Below, piece after piece: positions 1 through 8,125 of a DNA stretch of 45,099 bases (the first letter of the stretch is position 1; every line of letters starts with the position of its first letter). Source of the stretch: CAYWFP01 sp964457365. Its GTDB lineage: Bacteria > Planctomycetota > SZUA-567. Under the pieces are notes generated by a model. The model had not been told where the DNA came from. It ran no database searches and saw only the letters and a program-made list of their open reading frames with translations. The translations under genes were made by a program, and so were the position numbers. Where the stretch lies: positions 1 through 45,099 of the forward strand of contig CAYWFP010000020.1 of the NCBI GenBank assembly GCA_964457365.1. Direction: 5' to 3'.

Positions 1-1263
1 GTCGTCTGCGGCGGCGGCCCGGCCGGGTGCGCCGCGGCTCTCGGCGCGGCCCGCCACGGCGCGCGAGTGCTGCTGCTCGAGCTCGAAGGCCATCCCGGCG
101 GCGCGCCGGTGACGCAGCTCGTCTTTCCGATCCTCTCCACCAACGGCCACGATTTCCAGGGTCTCTGGCATACCTGGGCGCGGCGGCTGCTGGCCATGGA
201 CGGCATCGCCCCCATGCGCCGGCACGCCCGTTTCGGCGGCAACTGGTACGTCTCCTCGGTCCATCCGGAAACGGTCAAGTACGCCTGGGAGCACCTGCTC
301 GCCGAGGCCGGCGTCGACGTTCTCTATCACGCCCTCTGCGCGGGTGCGCTGGTCGAGGACGGCGTGATCGGCGGGGTGTTCCTGGAGACCCGCGCCGGGC
401 GCCGCGCGGTCCGCGCGGGGCGGGTGATCGACTGCACCGGCGACGGCGTCGTCTGCGCCGCGGCCGGCGTATCCTTCGAGAGCGGCGCGCTGGGCCGCCC
501 CTGGGCCATGGGCGTGGGCATGATGTTCCGCTTCGGCGGTCTGCCGGTGGCGCCGGAGGACGAACCGGCTCTGCCCGCGCAGGGCTTCGGCCGCGCCAGC
601 GGGCCGCCCGCGGACATGCGCATGCAGATGAAGCGGACGCTGAAGGTCGATCCCTTGGACCCGTGGGACCTGACCCGCGCCAGCCGCGAGGGGCGGGCGA
701 TGGGCCTGGAATGCCTCTCCGGCGCGCGCGCGCGCCACGGCGATTCGGTGTATCTCGTCGACTCCGCGCCGCGGCCGGGGGTGCGCTCCTCGCGCCGGAT
801 CAAGGGCCTCTGCCAGGCGACGGCCGAAGATGTGTACGAATTCAACAAGTATGCCGACGGCATCGCCCGCGGTTCGTGGGAGGTCGACATCCACAAGCCC
901 GACCAGGCCGACGGGCATGCCGTGCAATTCGAGGATCCGCAGTATCGCCGGCGCATCGAGCGCGCCATGGCCGGCGACTGGTACGATATCCGCTACGGCT
1001 GCCTCGTCGTCGACGGCGTGGACAACCTGCTCGTCGCCGGGCGCTGCCTCTCGGCCGAGCACCAGGCCCAGTCGAGCCTCCGCATCCAGCAGACCTGCCT
1101 CGGTACCGGCGAGGCCGCCGGCGTGGCCGCGGCGCTGAGCCTCTCGGCAGACCTCACCCCGCGCGCGTTGGAGGCGCAGGCCGTCGTCGACCGGCTCGCT
1201 GTCGACCGCGATGTCGAGCCGGCCTTCGCGATGCTCCGGGACCTGCCCGTCTACGGCGGATGA
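1..1263 (+). CDS. FAD-dependent oxidoreductase (PF12831-like), 5' end cut by window edge
   Basis: The frame is open from base 1, so the gene starts before the window; only the first 20 or so residues should be missing. The visible protein opens with VVCGGGPAGCAAA, the Rossmann dinucleotide-binding loop (GxGPAG) that holds FAD, followed by an acidic residue ending the second strand (LLLE). Near the C-terminus RYGCLVVDGVDNLLVAGRC and IQQTCLGTGEAAGVAA form the second FAD-contacting segment typical of PF12831 oxidoreductases. It is a clear paralogue of the protein at 37081-38520, sharing STNG-DFQG-W, VDPLDPW and RSSRR blocks. In PVC bacteria such proteins accompany sulfatases and glycosidases, and a sulfatase converges on it here. 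The substrate is unknown; oxidation of a sugar or sugar-derived alcohol is an inference. Confidence 0.85.
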   Translation, partial: VVCGGGPAGCAAALGAARHGARVLLLELEGHPGGAPVTQLVFPILSTNGHDFQGLWHTWARRLLAMDGIAPMRRHARFGGNWYVSSVHPETVKYAWEHLLAEAGVDVLYHALCAGALVEDGVIGGVFLETRAGRRAVRAGRVIDCTGDGVVCAAAGVSFESGALGRPWAMGVGMMFRFGGLPVAPEDEPALPAQGFGRASGPPADMRMQMKRTLKVDPLDPWDLTRASREGRAMGLECLSGARARHGDSVYLVDSAPRPGVRSSRRIKGLCQATAEDVYEFNKYADGIARGSWEVDIHKPDQADGHAVQFEDPQYRRRIERAMAGDWYDIRYGCLVVDGVDNLLVAGRCLSAEHQAQSSLRIQQTCLGTGEAAGVAAALSLSADLTPRALEAQAVVDRLAVDRDVEPAFAMLRDLPVYGG

Positions 1264-1610
1264 GCCGGTATTTTTGCCGCCGGCGAATCCCGCCGCTCCG
1301 ATTTTACAAGTTTTTCTCGAAAAAGTTTTCTCGCCTATCTCCTTGCCTCGCCTTGTGTTACTCGCCGCATGCGGCGGGAGCGAAATCCTGTACGGTACGG
1401 ATCTGTACCACAGCCGCTTGATTTTCCGTCGATCCTGACGCAGATGTGAAGGTGAGCATGAGGCGGGCTTGGTTCCCGCGATTGCTCGCGGCGACACCGG
1501 TGTGGCAGAAGGCGGGCGCTGTTCCCGCGACTGCTCTTTGACAATCGAAACGCATTGGCGCGCGCGGCATGACGTCGCGGCGCACCGCCGAGACGACACG
1601 GAGATCAGGC
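1264..1610. other. Intergenic region between convergent genes
   Basis: 347 bases with no convincing gene. It holds an AT-rich stretch with a short dyad (TTTTTC-TC-GAAAAA, near 1313-1327), a GGTAC/GTACC dyad (1394-1409) and two tandem GC-rich hairpin repeats (1462-1536, listed separately). A TTGACA hexamer at 1538-1543 has no matching -10 box. The region probably ends both transcripts. Confidence 0.5.
1462..1536. repeat. Two imperfect 26-bp direct repeats, each a potential hairpin
   Basis: Copies at 1462-1487 and 1511-1536 match at about 22 of 26 bases and are spaced 49 bp start to start. Each begins GGCGGGC and contains GTTCCCGCGA, so each can fold on itself through GCGGG/CCCGC. They lie between two convergent gene ends, which fits a terminator or mRNA-end structure, but neither copy is followed by a clear T-run. 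Confidence 0.45.
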
Positions 1611-3068
1611 CTACGCCTGCAGCCCAAGTCGTTCGAACTGCTCCGGCGGCGCGTCGTTGGCCCGCATCAGCGCGACCATCTGTCGCGTGAGGCGTGCCTC
1701 GACCTCCGCGTCCCGGATCGGGTTCTCCTGCGCCGGGTCGTTTTCCAGGTCGAAGAGCATCGAGCCGTATTGATGGGCTGTCGAGCCCCACGGACGGCGG
1801 GCCGGGATCTTCATTACCCGCGCGCCTTTGGTAAACGCCCTCGGCGGCGCGATCTCGGCCTCGGCCAGCTCGTCCAGGCCGAAGAAGCCGCGCATGTTTG
1901 TCGGCATCAGCGTGTAGTTGTAGAGCGGCCCGTTCTCCTCGCTCTTCGGCGCGCGCATGTAGACGTAGCGGCCGTCGGTGACGTTGACGTGTCCGCCGTG
2001 CAGGCCGAAAAGCCCCGCTTCGCGCACCGGCGCGTCCTCGGCGACGGTCTGCCTGAGCGCCGCGCCCTGCATGTCCGCGGGGCGCTCGATGCCGAAGTAC
2101 TCCAGCAGCGTCGGCGCCAGGTCGACGGTCTGCACCAGCGACTGCCGCCGCTCGTTCTGCCTGCCGCAGCGCGGGTCGTAGACGAAGAGCGGCGTGTGGG
2201 CGACCTCGTTGTAGAAGGGCGCGTGGCACTTGGCCCAGAGTTCGTGCTCGCCCATGAGAAAGCCGTGGTCGGTGTTGACGATCAGCATCGTGTCGCGCCA
2301 GAGGTCCAGCTCGTCCATCAGGTCCAGGGCTTTCCCGAGGTAATGGTCGCACATCGAGTGCAGCGCCGCGCAGATGTAGCGGCAGTGCTGCACCGCCTCG
2401 GGCTCCTCCGTGACCCCGCGGTAGCACGGCCAGTCGAAACGCGGTCCGTCGTAGTCGTGCGGGTACAGGTCCATGTATTTCTGCGGACAGAAATACGGCT
2501 CGTGCGGGTCGAAGGTCTCCAGGTGGAGGAACCAGTTCTCGGCGCTCTTGTTGCGGCGGATGTAGTCCAGCCCGTCGGCGAAGGTCTTCGGCTGGGGCTG
2601 GTCTTCCTCCCGCTGCATGAACTGCCGGTTGATGTCGTGCTGTGCGCGGTACTGCCCCAGGTGTTCGGGCACCGGCGGCTCGTCGGCCTGCCCCATCCAC
2701 AGGTCGTACTCCTGTCCGCGGTGGAATTGCCAGGAGCTGTAGCGCGTGTGGTAGGTGGCGCCGCCGTCCTCCCAGTAGTGGTAGTGGTCGCTCGCCAGGT
2801 GGGTATGCACGCCGTTCTCGTGCAGGATCCGCGGCAGCGAGTCGTCGAACGGCTCGAGCGGTCCCCACGAGCGGTGGAGGAAGTTGTACCGCCCGGTATG
2901 GAGCTCCCGCCGCGCGGGCATGCACGGCAGCGACCCGGCGTAGCTGTTCTCGAAGGTGACGGTGCGTTCGGCCAGGCGCTGGAAGTTGGGCATCACCGTC
3001 CAGTCGCAGCCGTAGGGCGGCAGGAAGCGGCGGTTGAGCGTGTCGAACATGAGCATGACGGCTTTCAT
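1611..3068 (-). CDS. Sulfatase (formylglycine-dependent, alkaline phosphatase fold)
   Basis: 485 residues. Hydrolyses sulfate esters, probably on a polysaccharide. The start MKAVMLMFDTLNRR is chosen over an upstream in-frame start because it is the usual sulfatase N-terminus and is preceded by GAAAGG about 8 bases upstream. The active-site signature is CMPAR (C/S-x-P-x-R), in which the cysteine is converted to formylglycine; it is followed by HTGRYNFLHR. The metal-binding segment NTDHGFLMGEHELWAK is present. No signal peptide is visible, so it is either cytoplasmic or its export route is not apparent. It has its own promoter (3106-3133) just downstream of the tRNA-Ser terminator. The substrate is not predictable from sequence. 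Confidence 0.9.
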   Translation of the reverse strand: MKAVMLMFDTLNRRFLPPYGCDWTVMPNFQRLAERTVTFENSYAGSLPCMPARRELHTGRYNFLHRSWGPLEPFDDSLPRILHENGVHTHLASDHYHYWEDGGATYHTRYSSWQFHRGQEYDLWMGQADEPPVPEHLGQYRAQHDINRQFMQREEDQPQPKTFADGLDYIRRNKSAENWFLHLETFDPHEPYFCPQKYMDLYPHDYDGPRFDWPCYRGVTEEPEAVQHCRYICAALHSMCDHYLGKALDLMDELDLWRDTMLIVNTDHGFLMGEHELWAKCHAPFYNEVAHTPLFVYDPRCGRQNERRQSLVQTVDLAPTLLEYFGIERPADMQGAALRQTVAEDAPVREAGLFGLHGGHVNVTDGRYVYMRAPKSEENGPLYNYTLMPTNMRGFFGLDELAEAEIAPPRAFTKGARVMKIPARRPWGSTAHQYGSMLFDLENDPAQENPIRDAEVEARLTRQMVALMRANDAPPEQFERLGLQA

Positions 3069-3105
3069 GGCGTGCCTTTCGTGCGGGGGATCTGGGATTC
3101 CCGGC

Positions 3106-3133
3106 ATTATAACGCCGGTGTCGGGCGTGACAA
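3106..3133 (-). promoter_or_regulatory. Sigma70-type promoter for the sulfatase at 1611-3068
   Basis: On the minus strand: TTGTCA, 16-base spacer, perfect TATAAT. The -10 box lies inside a short dyad, CCGGC (3101-3105) and GCCGG (3114-3118), which could be an operator. Leader to the ATG is about 30 bases and contains the Shine-Dalgarno. Confidence 0.65.
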
Positions 3134-3138
3134 GCGGC

Positions 3139-3167
3139 AAAGAAAACGGCCCCCGCGCGGGAGCCGT
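3139..3167 (-). terminator. Rho-independent terminator after tRNA-Ser
   Basis: On the minus strand, 8 bases after the tRNA CCA: a GC-rich stem (ACGGC ... GCCGT with inner CCCGC/GCGGG) followed by TTTTCTTT. Confidence 0.75.
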
Positions 3168-3174
3168 GGGATGC

Positions 3175-3266
3175 TGGCGGAGAGACAGGGATTCGAACCC
3201 TGGGACGGGGTAAACCCCGTCACGGGCTTAGCAAGCCCGCGCATTCGACCACTCTGCCATCTCTCC
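3175..3266 (-). tRNA. tRNA-Ser (anticodon GCT)
   Basis: 92 bases including an encoded 3' CCA (3175-3177). The acceptor stem GGAGAGA pairs with TCTCTCC. The anticodon arm CGGGC-TTGCTAA-GCCCG gives anticodon GCT, reading AGC/AGU. The T arm contains GGTTCGAATCC. The long variable arm (CGGGG-TTTA-CCCCG) is diagnostic for a class II tRNA such as tRNA-Ser. A promoter lies immediately upstream and a terminator immediately downstream, so it is a single-gene unit. Confidence 0.97.
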
Positions 3267-3279
3267 GGTCGATCTCCCA

Positions 3280-3307
3280 ATATTACCGCCGGCCAGGCGT
3301 TTGTCAA
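3280..3307 (-). promoter_or_regulatory. Sigma70-type promoter for tRNA-Ser
   Basis: Minus strand TTGACA, 16-base spacer, TAATAT. The predicted start of transcription is about 7 bases before the mature tRNA 5' end. It is back to back with the kinase promoter at 3318-3346. Confidence 0.7.
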
Positions 3308-3317
3308 TAGCCGTGCC

Positions 3318-3346
3318 TTGAACCGGGGGGGGCGGCTGCATATCAT
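3318..3346 (+). promoter_or_regulatory. Sigma70-type promoter for the kinase-sigma pair
   Basis: TTGAAC, 17-base spacer, TATCAT, giving a leader of about 35 bases to the ATG at 3388. It is divergent from the tRNA-Ser promoter, with -35 boxes only about 10 bases apart. Confidence 0.5.
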
Positions 3347-3387
3347 TGGGGAAACGGCCGGCACGAGGGCGGCCGCAGGATACGTGC

Positions 3388-6102
3388 ATGACCCGCGACT
3401 CCTCCATCCGCGACGCGCCGCCCGAACTCGGCCGCTCCAGCACCTCCCGCGCCGAGCAGATCCCGGGCGGGGCCCTGGCGGACCTTCTCGGCGAGGACGA
3501 GCCCGAGACCGCGCTCGCCGAGCGGCGCGACTACGGCGAGCGCTACGCCTTCGTCCGCGTTCTCGGGGAGGGCGGGCAGGGCATCGTCGTCTGCGCGCGC
3601 GATACGCTGCTCGAGCGCGACGTCGCCATCAAGGCGCTGAAGAAGCCGCTCAATCCCGCGCGGCAGGACTACCTCGCCCGCGAGGCCAGGCTCTGCGGCA
3701 TCCTCGAGCATCCGAATATCCTGCCGACGTACGATCTGGCGTACGACGAGACCGGCAGCCCGCTCTTCGTGATGAAGAAGATCGAGGGGACGCTGCTGGA
3801 GGATATGCTCCAGGAGACGCACCGCAAGAAGCATCTCGGCCTCGACGGCAGGCGGCAGACGGAGATGTCGCGCCTGCGCCTGCTGCAGATCTTCCTGCAG
3901 GTCTGCAACGCCATCGAGTTCGCCCACTCGCGCGGGGTGCTCCACCTGGACATCAAGCCCGGCAACGTCAAGCTCGGCGCTTTCGGCGAGGTCTACGTCA
4001 TCGACTGGGGCTTCGCCGCGCGCATGGACGAGGAGCCGACGGTGCTCGCCGGGACGCCGATCTACATCGCCCCCGAGCGCTTCACCAAGCGCCCGCCGGA
4101 CGCGCGCTGCGACGTCTACAGCCTCGGCGTGATGCTCTACCGCATCCTTACCAACCGCCACCCGCGCGAGGTCAGCCGCATGACCTTCAAGGAGTACCGC
4201 CGGCAGTACGACGAGATCCCGCTGGTCCGCCCGCGCGAGCGCGACCGCTCCATCCCCGTGGCGCTCGAGGCCATCGTGCTCAAGGCCATGGCGGACGATC
4301 CCGTCGGGCGCTACGCCTCGGTGCGCGAATTGGCCGACGACCTGAACCGCTTCCTGGACATGCTCCCGGTCAGCGCCTACCGCGAGACGATCTTCCATCG
4401 CGCCAGCCGGTACGGCCGCAAGCACCGGCGCGGAGTGACCGTGGCGGCGGTGCTGCTGGCGGCGCTGGCGGTGACCGCGGGCGTGGCCTACCGGATGCAC
4501 CAGGCCCAGCGCCGCGCGGAGGGGCTCGCGCAGCGGCACCGGCTGGAGGAGGAGCGCAAGCGACGGCTGGCCAAGGCGCGCATCCCGCTGAAGAAGGCGG
4601 TCGACCTCGTCCAGTCGGTGCGCCAGGCGGTGAAGGCCGCGCCGGAGAAGGAGGGGAAGCTCACGCTGCTGGCGCCGGCGTTCCGCCTCTTCGACCAGGC
4701 CATCCGGCTCGATATCGACCGGCAGTACGCCGACGCGTATTACGAGCGCGGCATGGCGCACGCGCTGGCGCACAACTGGGCGCTGGCGCTGGAGGACTTC
4801 GAGAAGGCGTACACCATCGACCCGACCTACATCATGGCGCGCTACTACGCCGGGCAGATCCAGGCCGACCATTTCAAGAACCCCGAGCGCGCCAAGGCCG
4901 AGTTCGAGGCGATGAACCGTTTCGACCCCGGCAACGAGTACTCCGAATTGGGCCAGGCGCGGCTGGAACTGGGCGCGGCCGAGCGGCTCAAGGACGCCAA
5001 GGGCGATGCGGAAGCCATTGCCGGGCACTACCGCGCCGCGCTCGAGCGGTGCGACCGCGTCGAGGCGGTCAACCCGGACCTGGCGGACGTCTGGTATCTT
5101 CGCGCCCTGGTCTACCAGCGCAGCGAGACGCTGCGGGACATCGACCAGGCGCTCGAGGCCTACACGCGCTACCTGCAGGTCCGCCGCGACAACCCCTCGG
5201 CCTACGCCAACCGGGCCGACATCTACGCCCGCGAGCTGGGGAACTACGAGGCGGCGATCCGCGATTACGACGAGGCGCTGCGGGCGAACCCGGATTACTA
5301 CCTGGCGCTGCGCAATCGCGGCTACTGGCTCTACAAGGAGCTGGACCGCTCCGAGGAGGGGCTGCGCGACTTGAACGCGGCCATCGCGGTGAAGAAGGAT
5401 TTCTGGAACTACATGACCCGCGGCGCCATCTACGAGGGCATGGGGCGGATGCGCGCGGCCGAGACCGACTACACCGAGGCGCACCGCCTGGAGCCGGAGA
5501 ACCCGTACATCTGGTATCGCTGGGGCGTCTTCCACTTCCGCGAGGGCAACGCCGCCGACGCGGAGCTCTCGCTGACCAAGTCGCTGGAGCTCTCGCCCGA
5601 GGCCGACAAGGCGATCCGCTACCACCGCCGCGGTATCGTCCGGCTGGCCCAGGCGAAGTACGCCGACGCGGTCAACGACTTCGAGGCCTCGATCCGCCTG
5701 CGCGCGACCGGGCGCATCTACCCGGCGCTGATGCGCTGGCTGGCGCTGCGCCTCGAGGGCGTGCCGGTGGACCGCGCCAGTTTCGAGCAGAACCTCGACG
5801 CGCCGGAGGACAAGCCCTGGCTGGCCGCGGTGGGCAGCGTCTACCTCGGCGATATCCCCCCGGCCGAGGCGCTGGCGCTGGCGCAGACGCCCGCCGCGCG
5901 CTGCGAGACCTTCTTCTACCTCGGCGCGCGGGCGCTGGTCGAGGACCGTCTCGTCGAGGCCCGCTCCTACCTCGGCGAAGCCCTCGCGACGGGGGCGGAG
6001 CTGCAGATGGAGCATGCCCTGGCCAGGGCGATGCTCGCGCAGGTGAAGGAGGCCGAGGATTCGGCTGCAGAGATCACCCGCATCGCGCCGATAAAACAGT
6101 GA
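3388..6102 (+). CDS. Membrane Ser/Thr protein kinase with extracytoplasmic TPR repeats
   Basis: 904 residues. The ATG is chosen because AGGA lies 7 bases upstream and upstream sequence is not kinase-like. Kinase domain about 53-330: glycine loop GEGGQG (60-65), ATP-binding K82 (AIKALKK), catalytic loop HLDIKPGN (186-193), metal loop DWG (206-208) in place of DFG, and GTPIYIAPE. The arginine of HRD is leucine, so it is a non-RD kinase; D188, K190 and N193 are kept, so activity is plausible. One transmembrane helix spans about 350-368 after a basic RKHRR stop. The rest is TPR-like helical repeats (for example ADAYYERGMAHALAHNWALA), placed outside the cytoplasm by the single helix. The sigma-factor gene follows 27 bases later, so the two probably form a sensing and transcription unit. 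Confidence 0.9.
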   Translation: MTRDSSIRDAPPELGRSSTSRAEQIPGGALADLLGEDEPETALAERRDYGERYAFVRVLGEGGQGIVVCARDTLLERDVAIKALKKPLNPARQDYLAREARLCGILEHPNILPTYDLAYDETGSPLFVMKKIEGTLLEDMLQETHRKKHLGLDGRRQTEMSRLRLLQIFLQVCNAIEFAHSRGVLHLDIKPGNVKLGAFGEVYVIDWGFAARMDEEPTVLAGTPIYIAPERFTKRPPDARCDVYSLGVMLYRILTNRHPREVSRMTFKEYRRQYDEIPLVRPRERDRSIPVALEAIVLKAMADDPVGRYASVRELADDLNRFLDMLPVSAYRETIFHRASRYGRKHRRGVTVAAVLLAALAVTAGVAYRMHQAQRRAEGLAQRHRLEEERKRRLAKARIPLKKAVDLVQSVRQAVKAAPEKEGKLTLLAPAFRLFDQAIRLDIDRQYADAYYERGMAHALAHNWALALEDFEKAYTIDPTYIMARYYAGQIQADHFKNPERAKAEFEAMNRFDPGNEYSELGQARLELGAAERLKDAKGDAEAIAGHYRAALERCDRVEAVNPDLADVWYLRALVYQRSETLRDIDQALEAYTRYLQVRRDNPSAYANRADIYARELGNYEAAIRDYDEALRANPDYYLALRNRGYWLYKELDRSEEGLRDLNAAIAVKKDFWNYMTRGAIYEGMGRMRAAETDYTEAHRLEPENPYIWYRWGVFHFREGNAADAELSLTKSLELSPEADKAIRYHRRGIVRLAQAKYADAVNDFEASIRLRATGRIYPALMRWLALRLEGVPVDRASFEQNLDAPEDKPWLAAVGSVYLGDIPPAEALALAQTPAARCETFFYLGARALVEDRLVEARSYLGEALATGAELQMEHALARAMLAQVKEAEDSAAEITRIAPIKQ

Positions 6103-6129
6103 AGAACTTTTTCTGCGGGGACGGGGCTC

Positions 6130-6927
6130 ATGGCCGAGGACACTGCCGCTATCGAAGAGAAGTCCGATAACAAGAAGACCGCGCCCGCGGCGGGGAACGA
6201 CGACGCCGCGTCGGGGCCGAGCCATTTCCGCACCACCGCCTGGAGCGTGGTCATCGGCGCGCAGGAGGCCAGCGGCGCCGAGCGCGAGCACTGCCTGGCT
6301 CAACTCTGCCGCACCTACTGGAAGCCGATCTACTACTACATGCGCCGCCGCGGGCTCAAGCACGACGACGCGCGCGACATGACCCAGGAGTACTTCGCCA
6401 CCTTCCTGGAGAAGAATTTCGTCGCCACCGCCGACCGCGACCGCGGACGCTTCCGCACCTTCGTGCTGGTGACGGTCAACCGCTTCCTCACCAAGCAGCT
6501 CGAGCGCCGCAGCCGCCTCAACGCCAAGCTCAATATCATCATCCCCGTCGACGCCGATGGCGAGGAGTTCGTCCTGCCGGAGCTCTCCCACGGCAAGACC
6601 GCCGAGGACGAGTTCAACCGCCGCTGGGCGCTCTCGCTCATCGACGCCACGCTCGAGCGGATGAAGGCCGACTGCACCGAGGGCAAGAAGCGGCTCTATT
6701 ACCGGACCTTCGAGCTCTACCTCGACAGCATCGGCGGCAACCGGCCGCTGAGCTACCGCGAGATGGCCGAGCGCCTCGGCGTCAGCGAGACCGATATCAC
6801 CAACTTCCTCTTCCGCGGGCGCAACGTCTTCCAGAAACTGCTGCGCGACGAAATCCGCCAGTCCGTCGATTCCGAGAGCGGCATCGACGAGGAGATCGAG
6901 GCCCTCAAGGACTACCTGCGCGAATAG
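6130..6927 (+). CDS. ECF-like RNA polymerase sigma factor (PVC type)
   Basis: 265 residues. A sigma2-like region begins at FRTTAWSVVIGAQEASG and continues through LCRTYWKPIYYYMRRRG and DDARDMTQEYFATFLEKNF, the core-binding and -10-reading part of ECF factors common in Planctomycetes and Lentisphaerae. The sigma4 region is SYREMAERLGVSETDITNFL, a helix-turn-helix for the -35 element, then a helical tail to residue 265. The N-terminal 35 residues are low complexity. It is 27 bases downstream of the transmembrane kinase, no other promoter is evident, and co-transcription is likely. Such pairs suggest control of the sigma factor by phosphorylation; that is inference, and no anti-sigma gene is visible nearby. 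Confidence 0.85.
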   Translation: MAEDTAAIEEKSDNKKTAPAAGNDDAASGPSHFRTTAWSVVIGAQEASGAEREHCLAQLCRTYWKPIYYYMRRRGLKHDDARDMTQEYFATFLEKNFVATADRDRGRFRTFVLVTVNRFLTKQLERRSRLNAKLNIIIPVDADGEEFVLPELSHGKTAEDEFNRRWALSLIDATLERMKADCTEGKKRLYYRTFELYLDSIGGNRPLSYREMAERLGVSETDITNFLFRGRNVFQKLLRDEIRQSVDSESGIDEEIEALKDYLRE

Positions 6928-7005
6928 CCGGCCCGCCGCCGCGCGTCTGCGTACGGTCCGACATCGCCGCGCGTCTTCGTCGCGGCTCCGTGCCGGAGGG
7001 GCTTC

Positions 7006-7713
7006 TTACCACAATCCCAGCACGTTCAGCATCACCCGCAGCACCGGGAAGAAGATCCTGCGCAGCAGCAGCCAGCCCGCGATCAAGCCGATCAGGTGGA
7101 ACGAGCCGCCGTGGAGGAAGCGGAAGTAGGAGTAACACCAGCGCCGCGGCAGAATCAGCGGCACCGCGCCGCTGCCGTCGAACGGCGGCAGGGGCGTCAG
7201 GTTGAGCAGGCAGAGCAGCAGGTTGAGGTTGAAGAGGATGCTCAGCACCGTGACGATGGCGCGCCAGAAGCCGGTGGCCTGCGCCGTGCCGACGACCTCG
7301 ATGAAGTCCCATGTGCCCAGCCGGGTGAAGACCCCCGCCGCCAGGCCCGCGCGCAGAAAGGCGGCCGCGACGAGGCAGAGCAGCAGGTTCGAGAGGGGCC
7401 CGGCCAGCGACATCAGCGCCGAGCGCCGCGGGTACTGGTTGGCCCAGCGCGGATCGTACGGCGCGCTGGCGAAGCCGAACATCCAGGTGCCGCCGTACAT
7501 GATGAACGAGATGATCGGCACCGCGATCATGCCGACGGGCTCGCGGCGCATGTGCGGCAGCGGGTCGAGCGTCACCTGCCCGCCCTCGTACGCCGTCCGG
7601 TCGCCGCCCCAGTAGGAGAGCGCCGCGTGCGCGGCCTCGTGCAGCGTTGCCGAGAAGAGGAAGACCGCGTACCAGAGCAGTCCCAGCAGCGGCATGTCGG
7701 ACATCTCGGGCAT
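7006..7713 (-). CDS. Site-2 protease family (M50) membrane metalloprotease
   Basis: 235 residues from the ATG at 7713 (a TTG two codons upstream is less likely). Zinc motif HEAAH at residues 25-29 inside the first membrane helix (VFLFSATLHEAAHAALSYW), and the second M50 motif LNLTPLPPFDGSGAV, where the aspartate is the third zinc ligand. Several further hydrophobic segments follow, ending in LLLRRIFFPVLRVMLNVLGLW. Members cut proteins within the membrane, often in signalling; the substrate here is unknown. The stop codon of a truncated response-regulator remnant lies 2 bases before this ATG, so the gene was once second in an operon and may now lack its native promoter. It converges on the sigma-factor gene. 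Confidence 0.85.
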   Translation of the reverse strand: MPEMSDMPLLGLLWYAVFLFSATLHEAAHAALSYWGGDRTAYEGGQVTLDPLPHMRREPVGMIAVPIISFIMYGGTWMFGFASAPYDPRWANQYPRRSALMSLAGPLSNLLLCLVAAAFLRAGLAAGVFTRLGTWDFIEVVGTAQATGFWRAIVTVLSILFNLNLLLCLLNLTPLPPFDGSGAVPLILPRRWCYSYFRFLHGGSFHLIGLIAGWLLLRRIFFPVLRVMLNVLGLW

Positions 7714-7715
7714 GG

Positions 7716-7841
7716 TCAACCCCGGTGCGGCGGAGATCCGTGACGGTCCAGTTCGCGCTCGATTGTCTCCACCAGCGTCTCGATTGCAAACGGTTTCGTC
7801 AGGATCGTCTCGATCCCGAGGCGCATGATCCGGTCCATCAG
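7716..7841 (-). pseudogene. Response regulator receiver domain, C-terminal remnant
   Basis: On the minus strand about 41 codons read ELMDRIMRLGIETILTKPF and on through IETLVETIERELDRH to a TGA at 7716-7718. This is the last third of a CheY-like receiver domain: TKPF contains the conserved lysine, followed by the final helix. Upstream of about 7841 the frame stays open but loses all receiver character; the Asp-bearing part is absent. The sequence then becomes an opposite-strand macro-domain remnant. Either genome rearrangement or an assembly join removed the 5' two thirds. Confidence 0.7.
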
Positions 7842-7847
7842 TTCGTC

Positions 7848-8108
7848 GCCGAGGCGCGGCAGCTGGCGAGCTGCTACCGCCGGTCGCTGGCGCCGGCCAA
7901 GGAGCACGGGCTGGCCGCGGTCGCTTTTCCCAGCATCAGCACCGACATCTACGGCTACCCGGTCGACCAGGCCGCCGGCGTGGCGCTGGAGGCGGTGAAA
8001 GAGGCGCTCGCGGAGCCCGGTCCGATCAACGTTGTGCGTTTCGTATTGTTCGACGCGGCAACATATTCCGCGTACGAGCGTGCACTCGCCGAAGTGTACG
8101 GAGAGTAG
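7848..8108 (+). pseudogene. Macro domain (ADP-ribose-binding) C-terminal remnant
   Basis: The reading frame to the TAG at 8106-8108 contains ARQLASCYRRSLAPAKEHGL, AFPSISTDIYGYPVDQAA and VRFVLFDAATYSAYERAL. This matches the second half of O-acetyl-ADP-ribose deacetylase-type macro domains; the ISTG-like loop reads ISTDIYGYP. The N-terminal half, including the first ADP-ribose-binding loop, is missing, because the sequence upstream of about 7848 is the response-regulator remnant on the other strand. The frame has a potential start at 7647, but that part is antisense to the remnant and the M50 gene and encodes nothing macro-like. Probably not functional. Confidence 0.7.
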
Positions 8109-8125
8109 AAAAGCGCAGAAATCGC

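Noticed and set aside
1440..1560. Possible riboswitch or CRISPR-like leader (repeats followed by TTGACAATC)
   Set aside because: Only two imperfect repeats without spacer regularity, no cobalamin or other riboswitch core, no cas genes, and no downstream gene in the right orientation.
3343..6591. A 1082-codon minus-strand open frame opposite the kinase and sigma genes
   Set aside because: Antisense shadow; both sense genes have diagnostic motifs.
6938..6976. 11-base direct repeat GCCGCGCGTCT (6938-6948 and 6966-6976)
   Set aside because: Short, GC-only and within the range expected by chance in this composition.
7647..7847. Upstream part of the frame containing the macro-domain remnant
   Set aside because: It is antisense to the M50 start and the receiver remnant and has no macro-domain character, so it is not counted as coding.
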